A stretch of DNA of 64,000 nt from Berkiella sp963829835 (GTDB lineage Bacteria; Pseudomonadota; Gammaproteobacteria; Berkiellales; Berkiellaceae), in assembly GCA_963829835.1 (NCBI GenBank), contig CAWHKC010000004.1, positions 1,922,001 to 1,986,000 on the forward strand. Direction: 5' to 3'. Both the position numbers and the translations under genes were made by a program. Position 1 is the first letter of the stretch. Each line of letters starts with the position of its first letter. Of the stretch, positions 17,065 to 25,830 are shown piece after piece. The notes beneath the pieces are model-generated. The model saw only the letters and a list, made by a program, of their open reading frames with translations. It did not search any database and was not told the origin of the DNA.

Positions 17065-19455
17065 TCAGTTCATATCTTTCTTTGGCTTTTTTTGTCTGGC
17101 TTTAGACTCTTGTGTTTGTGTTTCCTCTTCGCGTTGCCTTCTTAATATCTGTGTCGCTGGTTGTGGTGCAGGAGATCGAAAACCAGGTAAGTACCCAGCT
17201 ACCATATTTCCAAGGCGGTGAATTAACCCTGGATCAGGAACTAAATGTGACAAATGATGATCCTCTCCAAGATGGGCTCTTAAAGTAAAATAATCGAGTT
17301 CTTGCGGATATTTTTTTAGTAATTGACGCTGCAATTCAAATTGTTCAGGGCAGGACAATAACTGTAGCTTCGCTCTAGTATCAAGCAATGGTCCAAAAAG
17401 ACTTAACAATAAGCTAACATCTTCTTCCTGATATTGTCTTGTTGGACAATTTAATCTATCTCCGAGCATTTTTGTTAATAACATCGGATTAGCTGCAATT
17501 GCGCTAGCAAATGTTGGTATTTGAGTTAACGAATCCAGAGAAATCCCATTTTCAGTTCTACCAAAATAATCAAATCGACCATCTGCTAGCATATGCTTTA
17601 ATAGTCCTAACGTTAATTCAGACGGTAACACTAACATACAATCTATTAAAGATTCAGTTGAGAATTCTTCAGCATGTTCTGCAAAAAATTGTGCCACAAA
17701 GGCTTCATTGCCTTTAGTGTGATTGGAAAAGAAAGATGCGACAAGGTCAGCAATTTTTGTATTTTTAAATTTAGCTTTATTAACTAATTGGCGCATTGTT
17801 GAAAAGTTTGCTAAACCTCTTTCTACTAAAACATACGCCACGTCACCAGGTAATTCTGGGGTTTGAGTCTGATTAATAAGAAAATCAATAGCTTCTTTAT
17901 CTCGATGTAATGCGGCTTCCAATAATAATTCACTATTAACTATTTCTTGTGTCAAAGGCGGCAGCTTTTTTATCTGAGCCATAAAAATGGCTGGATATTT
18001 TAAAGAACGTGCACTTGTTGCAAAAACGGGTATAAATGTACGTGGTGCATTTTGCATCATCAAGGCGAGTAGATCTTCATGACCATTATTGATGGCGAAG
18101 AGAAATACCGCTGTCGCAAAGTCGCGATGTTCTTCATTGTCTGGATCAAGGTTATATGGTTGATTATCTAATGGTGGTGCAAAAAATTGCTGTAGCATGT
18201 TTACATTTTGATTATTAAAAGCCCATCTTGCTATGCTATAATTTTGAGACATTCCCCTCACAAAGGATTTATTTGCTAACAATGCTTGGCAAAGTTCCCC
18301 CATGAAATTTGCATCAGCATTCCCAATGTCTCTGCTTTTTTCATCTGCTAATAAAAAAACTTCGGCCAACTTATTTGATGTTTGAGTATCTGTGTCAGTT
18401 ATTTCAATGTGTTTAAGTAAGTCTAAACGTTTTGCCCGGATTATTCGACCCAATAAAGCCTTTTGAAAAGTAGTTTTTCCTGCGAGCTTTATAAGCGCTT
18501 CTAAAACTTGAGGTGTCATTTGTTCGAAAATATCATCATATTTTCCATTTTCAATGATTGTAACAAAGTCATTAGAGTTTAAGGCTGATCTTACCTTGGC
18601 CATATCAAAGTCGGCACCGACAAGCTTTCTTATTTGTTCTATATTGCCACTTGGGAGCAGGGCTTCTAGATCAAACAGCAGATCGGGGATGGGTTGATAG
18701 AAACCTCTTAAATTTCCCAATTGTTTGGCAAGCAGTCCCTGAATGAGTTTAAGATCTGCCGTGCCGGCAGCTATCCGCAAAGCCATTTCAAAAGGCGTGG
18801 TCTCTGAAATGGTAAATAATTTAACTAACCCTCTGAAATTTTCAAATGAAACAGAGGTATCAACATAGTCATTAAAATTGAGACCGCAATGATTGTCAGG
18901 GTGTGTTGCATCTCCCTGGATAAGGACAAGTATATTTTTTATTTCCTTTTTCTTGGCCTCCATTCTATCAAAAGTTTTATTCATTTCTTTTAATAAAGCT
19001 TTCTTGTTTTCAAGTTGAGCATAAAATTCTGGAAGACGACTTCTCAGAGTTTGCATCACTTGGTCATAAGTTTTTCCTCTTAGCATACAAGCTACAAGAT
19101 AACATTCAATATACTGGTTTGGTTTATCTATTGGTGGAAGTTTAAACCCAAGTACATTATATATCATTTCTTTGTCATTAGATTTCACTAAAGAGGTGTC
19201 TGTGAATAATGGCATGTATTGAACAATTAATTGTTTGTAAAATTCTTCATCATTGGCAAGGGTATTAAAATGTTTGCAAACAAGATTAAAGTTAACTTTA
19301 TTTCGATAGGTTAAATCAAATAGATAATACTCATATATTTTGAGCCATAAGGCTTTTGGCAAATGTTCAATTTTACCTTCGCTAATATCTTTAGCAATTG
19401 CGGCGAAATCCACTGGGGGTTGTTGGGTTGAGTTTGATGCATTGCCATTTAACAT
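17065..19455 (-). CDS. F-box protein with long helical repeat region, candidate effector
   Basis: A 796-residue protein. Residues about 34-80 (EHLPKALWLKIYEYYL...FNLVCKHFNTLANDEEFYK) fit an F-box, the Skp1-binding module of SCF ubiquitin ligases, with the usual 'LP..l...I...L......l..vC+.w..l..d...w' spacing. The rest is a long helical solenoid of degenerate ankyrin- or ARM-like repeats that could present a substrate. The C-terminus is basic and disordered (RQREEETQTQESKARQKKPK) and may serve as a nuclear-localisation or secretion signal. Bacteria lack SCF, so a host role is inferred. Confidence 0.7.
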   Translation of the reverse strand: MLNGNASNSTQQPPVDFAAIAKDISEGKIEHLPKALWLKIYEYYLFDLTYRNKVNFNLVCKHFNTLANDEEFYKQLIVQYMPLFTDTSLVKSNDKEMIYNVLGFKLPPIDKPNQYIECYLVACMLRGKTYDQVMQTLRSRLPEFYAQLENKKALLKEMNKTFDRMEAKKKEIKNILVLIQGDATHPDNHCGLNFNDYVDTSVSFENFRGLVKLFTISETTPFEMALRIAAGTADLKLIQGLLAKQLGNLRGFYQPIPDLLFDLEALLPSGNIEQIRKLVGADFDMAKVRSALNSNDFVTIIENGKYDDIFEQMTPQVLEALIKLAGKTTFQKALLGRIIRAKRLDLLKHIEITDTDTQTSNKLAEVFLLADEKSRDIGNADANFMGELCQALLANKSFVRGMSQNYSIARWAFNNQNVNMLQQFFAPPLDNQPYNLDPDNEEHRDFATAVFLFAINNGHEDLLALMMQNAPRTFIPVFATSARSLKYPAIFMAQIKKLPPLTQEIVNSELLLEAALHRDKEAIDFLINQTQTPELPGDVAYVLVERGLANFSTMRQLVNKAKFKNTKIADLVASFFSNHTKGNEAFVAQFFAEHAEEFSTESLIDCMLVLPSELTLGLLKHMLADGRFDYFGRTENGISLDSLTQIPTFASAIAANPMLLTKMLGDRLNCPTRQYQEEDVSLLLSLFGPLLDTRAKLQLLSCPEQFELQRQLLKKYPQELDYFTLRAHLGEDHHLSHLVPDPGLIHRLGNMVAGYLPGFRSPAPQPATQILRRQREEETQTQESKARQKKPKKDMN

Positions 19456-19687
19456 AAAAAACCTCTAAAGCTAATTTAGCTGGTTACTTTATATCAAAAC
19501 TGCACTATTTTATGTGGTAAAAAATATGATAGTGATAAAGGTTCATATTATGCAGATAAAAGGGGATTTTGATAGGTTTCGACGGATGTGTTTAAGGGCT
19601 TGAGCGGCTTCACTCTTGTAATAATGAATTATTTTAGTGAAAATGCAAGGTATTGTAATATATCTTCATCTGGACAAAGGCGCTCTC

Positions 19688-21322
19688 ATGATAAAAACCA
19701 ATAATAAAAGACTGAAATCTTCTCTAGTCTTTTTGGTGCTTTCATTGTCAACATTTAGCGCACAGTCATTTGAAGGGAAGGAAGCGGCGTTTAATCGCGG
19801 ATTGCTTCAATATTATTCTTATGATAATGAAGCTGCATTAAGAGACTTTCAGGAGGCCGTACGTTTTGAGCCCCATTGCGCAATGTGTCATTGGGGGATA
19901 GCCGTTTCGCTTATCATACCTTATATTACTGATGCAAAATTTTATAAAGAAACAGATAGAATTGCATTAGGTTTACACCATGCACAACTGGCGAATAATC
20001 TTTCTAAACATAATACGCGCGAGAATGATTATGCTAAAGCCGTGTTGAAATTTTATGAAAGTGCACAAAGCGATATCCTTACCAGAAAGAAAAACTATGC
20101 GATAAGTATGCAACAACTTATGGAAAAATATCCTGAAGATATTGACGCAGCTGTGTTAACAGCTGGGGCATGGATGAGTGTGGGGCAATTTGAAATAGCA
20201 CCTTCTTCAAAACTGGGTTGTCTTTGCCAAAGTTACCACGCATTTTGGGATGAAAACGGAAAACCTAAAAAATACACTTTAAAAATTATAGATATCTTGC
20301 AAACATCACTTCGTAAGTCACCATTGCATACAGGTGCGAATCATTATTTAATCCATGCCATAGAAGCATCTTCCAAACCAGAGTTGGCATTAAATAATGC
20401 AAAAGTTTTAGAAGCAAATGATTATTCAATCGGCCATTATGCACATATGCCATCTCATATTTATAGACATATAGGTGAATATGATCTAGCCATTAAAGCT
20501 AACACACATGCCGTTGAACTTGATGAGGCACATTTAAAAACCATTGGTGTGCGAGGTACTAACTATGAAGCATTCTATACCCATGATCTCACCTTTTTAA
20601 TTAATGCATTGGCGATGGCGGGTCAAGGTACCAAGGCTTTAGAAGTGGCAAATAAATTAACTACTTTTATACAGGATAAAAGTTTTATTCAATATCCTAT
20701 CCTAACCCAGGATGCCTTTGATTATATGTTAGCCATTCCTTTGATGGTTTTAACCCGCTTTGAACAATGGCAAGACATATTAAAAATACCAAAACCAGCT
20801 ACTCAACATGTCTATACAATATCAATGTGGCATTATGCTCGCGGACTAGCCTTTGCCTCTTTGGGTAATATAGAACAAGCAAATAAAGAAAGTTTCCAAT
20901 TACAGTTTTCCAGCGATAATATCCAACCTGGAAATAATAATTTAAAGTTAATTCAAATGAGCGAAAATCATTTAAAAGGAAAAATTGCTCAAGTGCAACA
21001 TCAAACTAAAGATATGATGCAATATTATCAAGCCGCTTTAGAAATTGAAAAAACACTTCCCTTTATTGAGCCCCAACAATGGTTTTCACCACTCAATCAA
21101 ATTTTAGGCTATGCCAGTATGAAAGAAAAAAGATATCAGGAAGCTGAAAAATATTTCAATGAAGATTTAAAGCGTAATCCTAAAAATCCTTGGTCATTAT
21201 ATGGATTAGCGAAAACGCACCGTCTGCAGGGCAATACCACTCAAGCGTTGAAAATTGAAAATCAATTTCAAATGGCAGCCAAGGGTTCTGATGTGGAATT
21301 CGATGTGTTGTACCAAATTTGA
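19688..21322 (+). CDS. Exported TPR-repeat protein
   Basis: A 544-residue protein from the ATG at 19688, which has AAAGG in front; an upstream in-frame ATG at 19637 would hide the signal peptide (LKSSLVFLVLSLSTFSAQSF). TPR motifs appear at the N-terminus (AAFNRGLLQYYSYDNEAALR...AVRFEP) and C-terminus (EKRYQEAEKYFNEDLKRNPK), with helical repeats between. The family to which it belongs usually has 'dCamayWGlA' after the first TPR; here it reads HCAMCHWGIA, which creates a CxxCH pattern. A protein-interaction role in the periplasm is likely. Confidence 0.78.
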   Translation: MIKTNNKRLKSSLVFLVLSLSTFSAQSFEGKEAAFNRGLLQYYSYDNEAALRDFQEAVRFEPHCAMCHWGIAVSLIIPYITDAKFYKETDRIALGLHHAQLANNLSKHNTRENDYAKAVLKFYESAQSDILTRKKNYAISMQQLMEKYPEDIDAAVLTAGAWMSVGQFEIAPSSKLGCLCQSYHAFWDENGKPKKYTLKIIDILQTSLRKSPLHTGANHYLIHAIEASSKPELALNNAKVLEANDYSIGHYAHMPSHIYRHIGEYDLAIKANTHAVELDEAHLKTIGVRGTNYEAFYTHDLTFLINALAMAGQGTKALEVANKLTTFIQDKSFIQYPILTQDAFDYMLAIPLMVLTRFEQWQDILKIPKPATQHVYTISMWHYARGLAFASLGNIEQANKESFQLQFSSDNIQPGNNNLKLIQMSENHLKGKIAQVQHQTKDMMQYYQAALEIEKTLPFIEPQQWFSPLNQILGYASMKEKRYQEAEKYFNEDLKRNPKNPWSLYGLAKTHRLQGNTTQALKIENQFQMAAKGSDVEFDVLYQI

Positions 21323-21343
21323 TTAAAATTGTTAATATAGTGC

Positions 21344-21374
21344 TTGATCCTAACGTTACGTTATACCTTAAGCT
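21344..21374 (+). promoter_or_regulatory. MerR-type promoter/operator of the 21394 gene
   Basis: TTGATC (21344-21349) and TAAGCT (21369-21374) are separated by 19 bases, the long spacer that MerR-family activators correct by twisting DNA. Within it lies TAACGTTACGTTA (21351-21363), two 6-bp inverted arms around one base. The gene downstream is itself a MerR regulator, so autoregulation is likely. Confidence 0.65.
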
Positions 21375-21393
21375 TACTTTTAGGAGTTAAAAG

Positions 21394-22200
21394 ATGGACC
21401 AGTGGAGCCCAGCTGAGCTAAGCAGGCTGACTAATGTGTCTGTGAGGACGCTGCATCTTTATGATGAAATGGACTTGTTAAAGCCTTCGATGAGGCTTCC
21501 CAATGGCTATCGTTTTTACTCGGAAAGTGATCTGTCGAAATTGCAACAGATTATCGCTTTAAAGTTTTTTGGCTTTAAGCTAGCAAAGATTAAAGTTTTG
21601 TTAGCCCAACATAATGATAATTTGGCGCATTTTCAGGCACAAAAAAATGCTTTGAAAACACAGATGTCATATATGGAAAATGCCATGGATACTTTAGACG
21701 ATATTATCAGTCAACTAAAAAGTAACAGGTCGATTAATTGGCAAGAAATTATCGAACTCATCGAGGATTATAACATGACACAGGAAATTGAAAAATTTTG
21801 GGGCTTTGAGTTGGCTCAACAAACAGAATATGAGAAATACTTAGTTAATCAAGGCATTGTTTCTCAAGCCGATTTAGATAAAGGGCGGCAAAAATATCAA
21901 TCCTGGAAGAAGGAAGATTGGCGCAAAATTAAAGTGGATGGCGATGAAATCAATAATGCATTGCTAGAGGCTTTGCAGAAAAATCTAAAGTCATCCTCAA
22001 GTGAAGTTCAGAATATCATTAAAAAGCATTTTGAATGGGTTAATATTTTTTGGACACCAAATCATGAAAAGTATATTAGCCTTGGGAAAATGTATTGCGA
22101 AAATCCTGATTTCAGAAAGTATTATGACAACATGCACCCAGCGTTGGCACAGTTTTTAGCAGATGCAATGAAGGTATATGCTGATAAACATCTTAAATAA
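21394..22200 (+). CDS. MerR-family transcriptional regulator with TipAS-like domain
   Basis: A 268-residue regulator. Residues 1-70 are the MerR winged helix (WSPAELSRLTNVSVRTLHLY...LPNGYRFYSESDLSKLQQI). A dimerisation helix follows (about 75-115). Residues about 125-268 resemble the TipAS antibiotic-recognition domain, with the typical end 'F..YYD..hpglaefl..Am..Ya' (FRKYYDNMHPALAQFLADAM). Such proteins sense thiopeptide-like or other amphipathic drugs and activate export or sequestration genes. TAGGAG lies before the ATG. A MerR operator is directly upstream and a strong hairpin directly downstream. Confidence 0.88.
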   Translation: MDQWSPAELSRLTNVSVRTLHLYDEMDLLKPSMRLPNGYRFYSESDLSKLQQIIALKFFGFKLAKIKVLLAQHNDNLAHFQAQKNALKTQMSYMENAMDTLDDIISQLKSNRSINWQEIIELIEDYNMTQEIEKFWGFELAQQTEYEKYLVNQGIVSQADLDKGRQKYQSWKKEDWRKIKVDGDEINNALLEALQKNLKSSSSEVQNIIKKHFEWVNIFWTPNHEKYISLGKMYCENPDFRKYYDNMHPALAQFLADAMKVYADKHLK

Positions 22201-22206
22201 CCGTAC

Positions 22207-22239
22207 CCTCTGAATACCAGTCCCACTGGTATTCAGAGG
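22207..22239. terminator. Bidirectional hairpin between convergent genes
   Basis: A perfect 15-bp stem (CCTCTGAATACCAGT / ACTGGTATTCAGAGG) with a 3-base loop lies 7 bases after the MerR stop and 19 before the stop of the convergent gene at 22258. The following T-run is short (CATTTTC), so termination efficiency is uncertain. Confidence 0.65.
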
Positions 22240-22257
22240 TCATTTTCTAATCAAGTC

Positions 22258-24516
22258 TTAATTATATAAAGATCCTAACGATTTAGATCTCTTTTTTCTT
22301 TCAGGTAATGGTTTTGCCTGTATTGAGTCATCAACATCCATCGCGTCAGCTGCTCTAGCCCTTGGAGAGCCACCCATCATTAGAGGTGGTGGTGCTAGTT
22401 CGGCTTCTAAAGGATCTTCGCCAGCTATTCTCATTTTCTCCAACTGATTCATTACTTTCATCAAACAGGGATAAACATTATCGTCCGTGAGTCCTTGCGT
22501 TGGTAACTCTCTTACGACCGCTTTCAATCGTTCTTCAATCAACGCTTGTGTATTAACAAGATCTACCATTGTTGCTCTAAAGCTAGCAGGAGCAAAGTCG
22601 ACGGATGCCATTTTATTTTCAAGCGTTAAACCGGGTAAATTTTGAAATAAATAAACAACAACATCACGTTTTTGGTTTTCAACAGCAACCTTGACTACTG
22701 CTTTTCTATCAATTGTACACTTTAGCGCTTTTTGCCTTTCTAATATGGTGTGAACCATACCTGTTTGACCAATGGAGGCCGCATAAGCTAATGCTCTATT
22801 TAAAGTAAAGATAAATTGATCGTTGGGAGCACAATTGAGTAGGACAGGTAATAACTCAACTCTGCTTCTAAAAATAACTTCAAAGAACATGTCATAAGTA
22901 GGTGACCAAGCTATGCTCCAAGGCCCATGAGATTGTTGGCAAGCCCTCATAATTAAGGGCACTAATGTAGTTTGATTATTACCAAGAGCATAGGCTAATC
23001 TATTATTCAGATAGCCAGTTGGAAGATCCTCACTATTTGCTTTAAACATCCATGTGAATCTTTCAACTTCATTTGCTCTTTGCAAACGCATTAAAATTAC
23101 TCGTCTTTGTTCTGGCGTAAGTGATTCTTCAGCATTACTCAAAATATATTCTAGTAATTTAAAAGGACCTGCAAAGACTTCTTCTCTTATCGTTTCATCT
23201 TCTGGCAACCAACGCATCAATCCAGTCACCAACTTCTCAAGAGAAATAACGTCAAACTGGGGGTCCTTCAAAAATAAATACGCAAGCATATCGGTCTGAC
23301 GGTGTTGCATACAAAATTCAGCTAATTGCGCAAAATAGCGTTGGGCAATGTTTTGATGCTTATTTAATAGTATGCGTGCTATTTCACCATGTCCATTGAG
23401 AATCAGTTTTTTTAATACTTGATACATTTTTTCTGCTATTGCTGGATTTCCAAGTTCGGCGCTATCAACATTTTCAAGTGCCATTCCAAATCCCAAAATG
23501 CCTGGATGATTAGCGCCAGCAGTTAGGGCTAGATCCAAACCCTCTAGAATATATTCTGCTGATAAACGATGCTTATTCAGTAATCTCGTCGCTAAATCGC
23601 TGTGACCTTTACTAAATAGTTTTTTCAAAACGTCATACAATTCATATTCTAAGTCATCCAGTTCAGTGCCATCAACGTTTTCCAGTGCCGTTCCAAATCC
23701 CACTATGCCTGGATGATCACCACCAGCAGCTAGCGCAAGGTTTAATCCCTGTACAATATATTCGGCTGAAATACGATGTTTATTGAGTAATCTTGTTGCT
23801 AAATCGGCGTGACCTTTGTTAAAGAGTTTTTTCAAAACGCCATATAGTTTGTCTTCTAGATCATCGAGTTCAGCACTTTCACACTTTTCAAGTGCCTCTC
23901 CAAATCCCGCAGTGGCTGAATGATCAAAAGCAGCAACACGCGGAAGGTCCAATCCATCTAGAATATAATTAGCTGGTAAATGATGCTTTTTTAAAAGTCT
24001 TGTTGCTAAGAGGCTTTGGCCTTTGTTAAATAAGTCATTTAAAACGTCAAACATTTTTGTTTGTATGAGTGGATCATTAAGTTGAAAGTTTTTAAATGAC
24101 TCAAGAGCTGCTCCTAAAGCAGCAACTGTAGGATGCTCACCACCAACCACAATGAGCGCAACTTGTAGTCCGTATATAAGATGTTCACCAGGGAGCTGCT
24201 CCACATACTCTGGCGATAAAAACTTATCGAGAACTGCTTGGTTATTTAATTCAACAGCTCTTATAAAACAGGCGACATAGTTTGTTTGATTTTCTGCACT
24301 TAATGTATCAAAGCTAGGAAGAAGACGAAAAATATCGCTAATGGTTTCCTCACCATCATAGTTTTCTATAGATGCTTTCAGTCCTGTTAGTAGCGTTGTA
24401 ATAGCCTTTTTCTTAAGAGGAGGGTGTGCAATAACTTCCTTAGCGGCTTTAATTTTAGTGGCATTGTTAGCAAATATTTTATCTATGGAATCAGAGGAAA
24501 CTGGTGCGCCTTTCAT
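22258..24516 (-). CDS. Hypothetical helical repeat protein with 69-residue repeats
   Basis: A 752-residue protein. Between about residues 165 and 385 it carries about four copies of a 69-residue unit, with a conserved core such as DLATRLLNKHRLSAEYILEG and GFGMALENVDSAEL. The DNA period is 207 bases. The remaining sequence is helical and solenoid-like. The C-terminus is basic and Ser-rich (ERKKRSKSLGSLYN), a type of tail seen in translocated effectors. I recognise no enzymatic domain. It is monocistronic and converges on merR. Confidence 0.68.
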   Translation of the reverse strand: MKGAPVSSDSIDKIFANNATKIKAAKEVIAHPPLKKKAITTLLTGLKASIENYDGEETISDIFRLLPSFDTLSAENQTNYVACFIRAVELNNQAVLDKFLSPEYVEQLPGEHLIYGLQVALIVVGGEHPTVAALGAALESFKNFQLNDPLIQTKMFDVLNDLFNKGQSLLATRLLKKHHLPANYILDGLDLPRVAAFDHSATAGFGEALEKCESAELDDLEDKLYGVLKKLFNKGHADLATRLLNKHRISAEYIVQGLNLALAAGGDHPGIVGFGTALENVDGTELDDLEYELYDVLKKLFSKGHSDLATRLLNKHRLSAEYILEGLDLALTAGANHPGILGFGMALENVDSAELGNPAIAEKMYQVLKKLILNGHGEIARILLNKHQNIAQRYFAQLAEFCMQHRQTDMLAYLFLKDPQFDVISLEKLVTGLMRWLPEDETIREEVFAGPFKLLEYILSNAEESLTPEQRRVILMRLQRANEVERFTWMFKANSEDLPTGYLNNRLAYALGNNQTTLVPLIMRACQQSHGPWSIAWSPTYDMFFEVIFRSRVELLPVLLNCAPNDQFIFTLNRALAYAASIGQTGMVHTILERQKALKCTIDRKAVVKVAVENQKRDVVVYLFQNLPGLTLENKMASVDFAPASFRATMVDLVNTQALIEERLKAVVRELPTQGLTDDNVYPCLMKVMNQLEKMRIAGEDPLEAELAPPPLMMGGSPRARAADAMDVDDSIQAKPLPERKKRSKSLGSLYN

Positions 24517-24744
24517 AGTAGCATCCTATTCATTAATAAATCTATATTGGGTTAGATAATTTACAAAGAATAGACTGTCAGCTATAGCCAGCAAACATTT
24601 GAACGGCGTGGTGTAAGTTAAACTTACTAAATTGATTAAAGAAAGGCTGCTTTTCCATGCAATACAATTAAGTCTATAGTCCTACTATATAACGATGCTG
24701 CACTTTAAATATTTAGTGCTCTTGTGTCAATCCATTCTAGCCAT

Positions 24745-24785
24745 AGAATAGTCACGACTATTCTGGGATGGATGCCAGAATAGTC
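24745..24785. other. Overlapping alternative hairpins
   Basis: AGAATAGTC (24745-24753) pairs with GACTATTCT (24756-24764). That same right arm, extended as GACTATTCTGG (24756-24766), also pairs with CCAGAATAGTC (24775-24785). The two stems are mutually exclusive. They lie just downstream of the methyltransferase gene that ends at 24793 and could form part of its terminator, or be a degenerate palindromic repeat. Confidence 0.45.
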
Positions 24786-24792
24786 AAGAGCT

Positions 24793-25467
24793 TTAGAGGT
24801 CCTTTTTCCTTGCTTTAATAAGTAAAAAGGCAGGGTAAATATCACCATCAACTTTATCGATGCTATCTTCTGGTGCTTCAAAATAATTTAACAATTCAAA
24901 ATGCTGCAAAAAGTAGGGCGATAAATATTCTTGAATAGTGTGGGTGGGTTCATGAATTTGGATCCGGCCATGAAATATCTTTACATCGATCACTTCTTTA
25001 AGAAAATAATCCTTGGGATGCTTTCTTTTTTCCATAAATTGATAAATAGGATGCCCCACTAAAAACACAAAGTGGCCACCTGGTTTTAACACTCTGACAA
25101 CTTCTTTATAGATTAATTCAATATTAGCGGAGGCTTGCAAAGCATATTTGCTGCCTACCAAATCAAATTCATTGTCGGCAAAAGGTAATGCTTCAAAATA
25201 GGCTTCTTTAATGGTAGCAAAATTGTCGGTATTCTTGGTCGCCAGTTCGACCATTGATTTGGATGCATCTATACCGTAAACCTGTGCGCCGCGTTTGGCA
25301 AAAGTATTTAAATCAAATCCATCACCACATCCCAAATCCAGAAATTTTTTGTTCGTTAAGTTGAGATCATATTGTTGATGATAGGTATCAGTCGCAAACT
25401 GATTTTCTTCCATAAAAATAGCGGAGTATTGAGGAGCAAATTCATCATATTTAGTTGGTTGTTCCAT
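24793..25467 (-). CDS. Class I SAM-dependent methyltransferase
   Basis: A 224-residue methyltransferase. Motif I is FLDLGCGDGFDLNTFAKRGA (about residues 40-59), followed by VYGIDASKSMVELA. FDLVGSKYALQ (motif IV) and RVLKPGGHFVFLV (motif V/VI) are clear. This is the UbiE/BioC-like Methyltransf_11 type. The substrate is unknown. AGAAGGA precedes the ATG, and a perfect palindrome lies 18 bases upstream of the start, suggesting that a repressor controls it. No regulator gene is adjacent. Confidence 0.87.
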   Translation of the reverse strand: MEQPTKYDEFAPQYSAIFMEENQFATDTYHQQYDLNLTNKKFLDLGCGDGFDLNTFAKRGAQVYGIDASKSMVELATKNTDNFATIKEAYFEALPFADNEFDLVGSKYALQASANIELIYKEVVRVLKPGGHFVFLVGHPIYQFMEKRKHPKDYFLKEVIDVKIFHGRIQIHEPTHTIQEYLSPYFLQHFELLNYFEAPEDSIDKVDGDIYPAFLLIKARKKDL

Positions 25468-25484
25468 AAATTATCCTTCTCAAA

Positions 25485-25506
25485 TTGTTGCGACATGTCG
25501 CAACAA
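25485..25506. promoter_or_regulatory. Perfect 22-bp palindrome upstream of methyltransferase gene
   Basis: The core TTGCGACATGTCGCAA (25488-25503), extended by three bases each side, is perfectly palindromic. It lies 18-39 bases upstream of the start of the minus-strand methyltransferase gene, where a TetR-family dimer could block transcription. The regulator is not adjacent. Confidence 0.6.
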
Positions 25507-25540
25507 TCTAAAGCTATTATAATTCAATAGGTTATACCAT

Positions 25541-25830
25541 GGGGACATCCAAGAAAAGTTGAGTTTTCTAATTCATTAGTGGATGTCCTTTTAACCCATG
25601 ACAAGTTAAGTTTCCTAATTTATTAGTGGATGTCCCTTACATACGCCTTACATACGATTGATGGTTTGACGCCCCTTGATACCGAGTTCACTCCCTGGAA
25701 TCTTATGAGCGAACCGTCATTAGTGCCAGCGGACTGCTTTTACAAAATTTCAGGTTCGCGGACCATTTTCATTGAGCGCGGATTGATTTCATGCTAAATT
25801 TATAAATATAAGAATTAGCGGACGTTTTTA
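25541..25830. other. Gene-poor region with 33-bp direct repeats and short AGCGGA motifs
   Basis: Two near-identical 33-bp copies (25556-25588 and 25603-25635) share TTAGTGGATGTCC; GGACATCC at 25543 is the inverse of their ends. This looks like an insertion-element end or its remnant. From 25728 to the Fic start, AGCGGAC/AGCGGAT followed by T-rich DNA recurs several times. No convincing coding region is seen. Confidence 0.5.
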
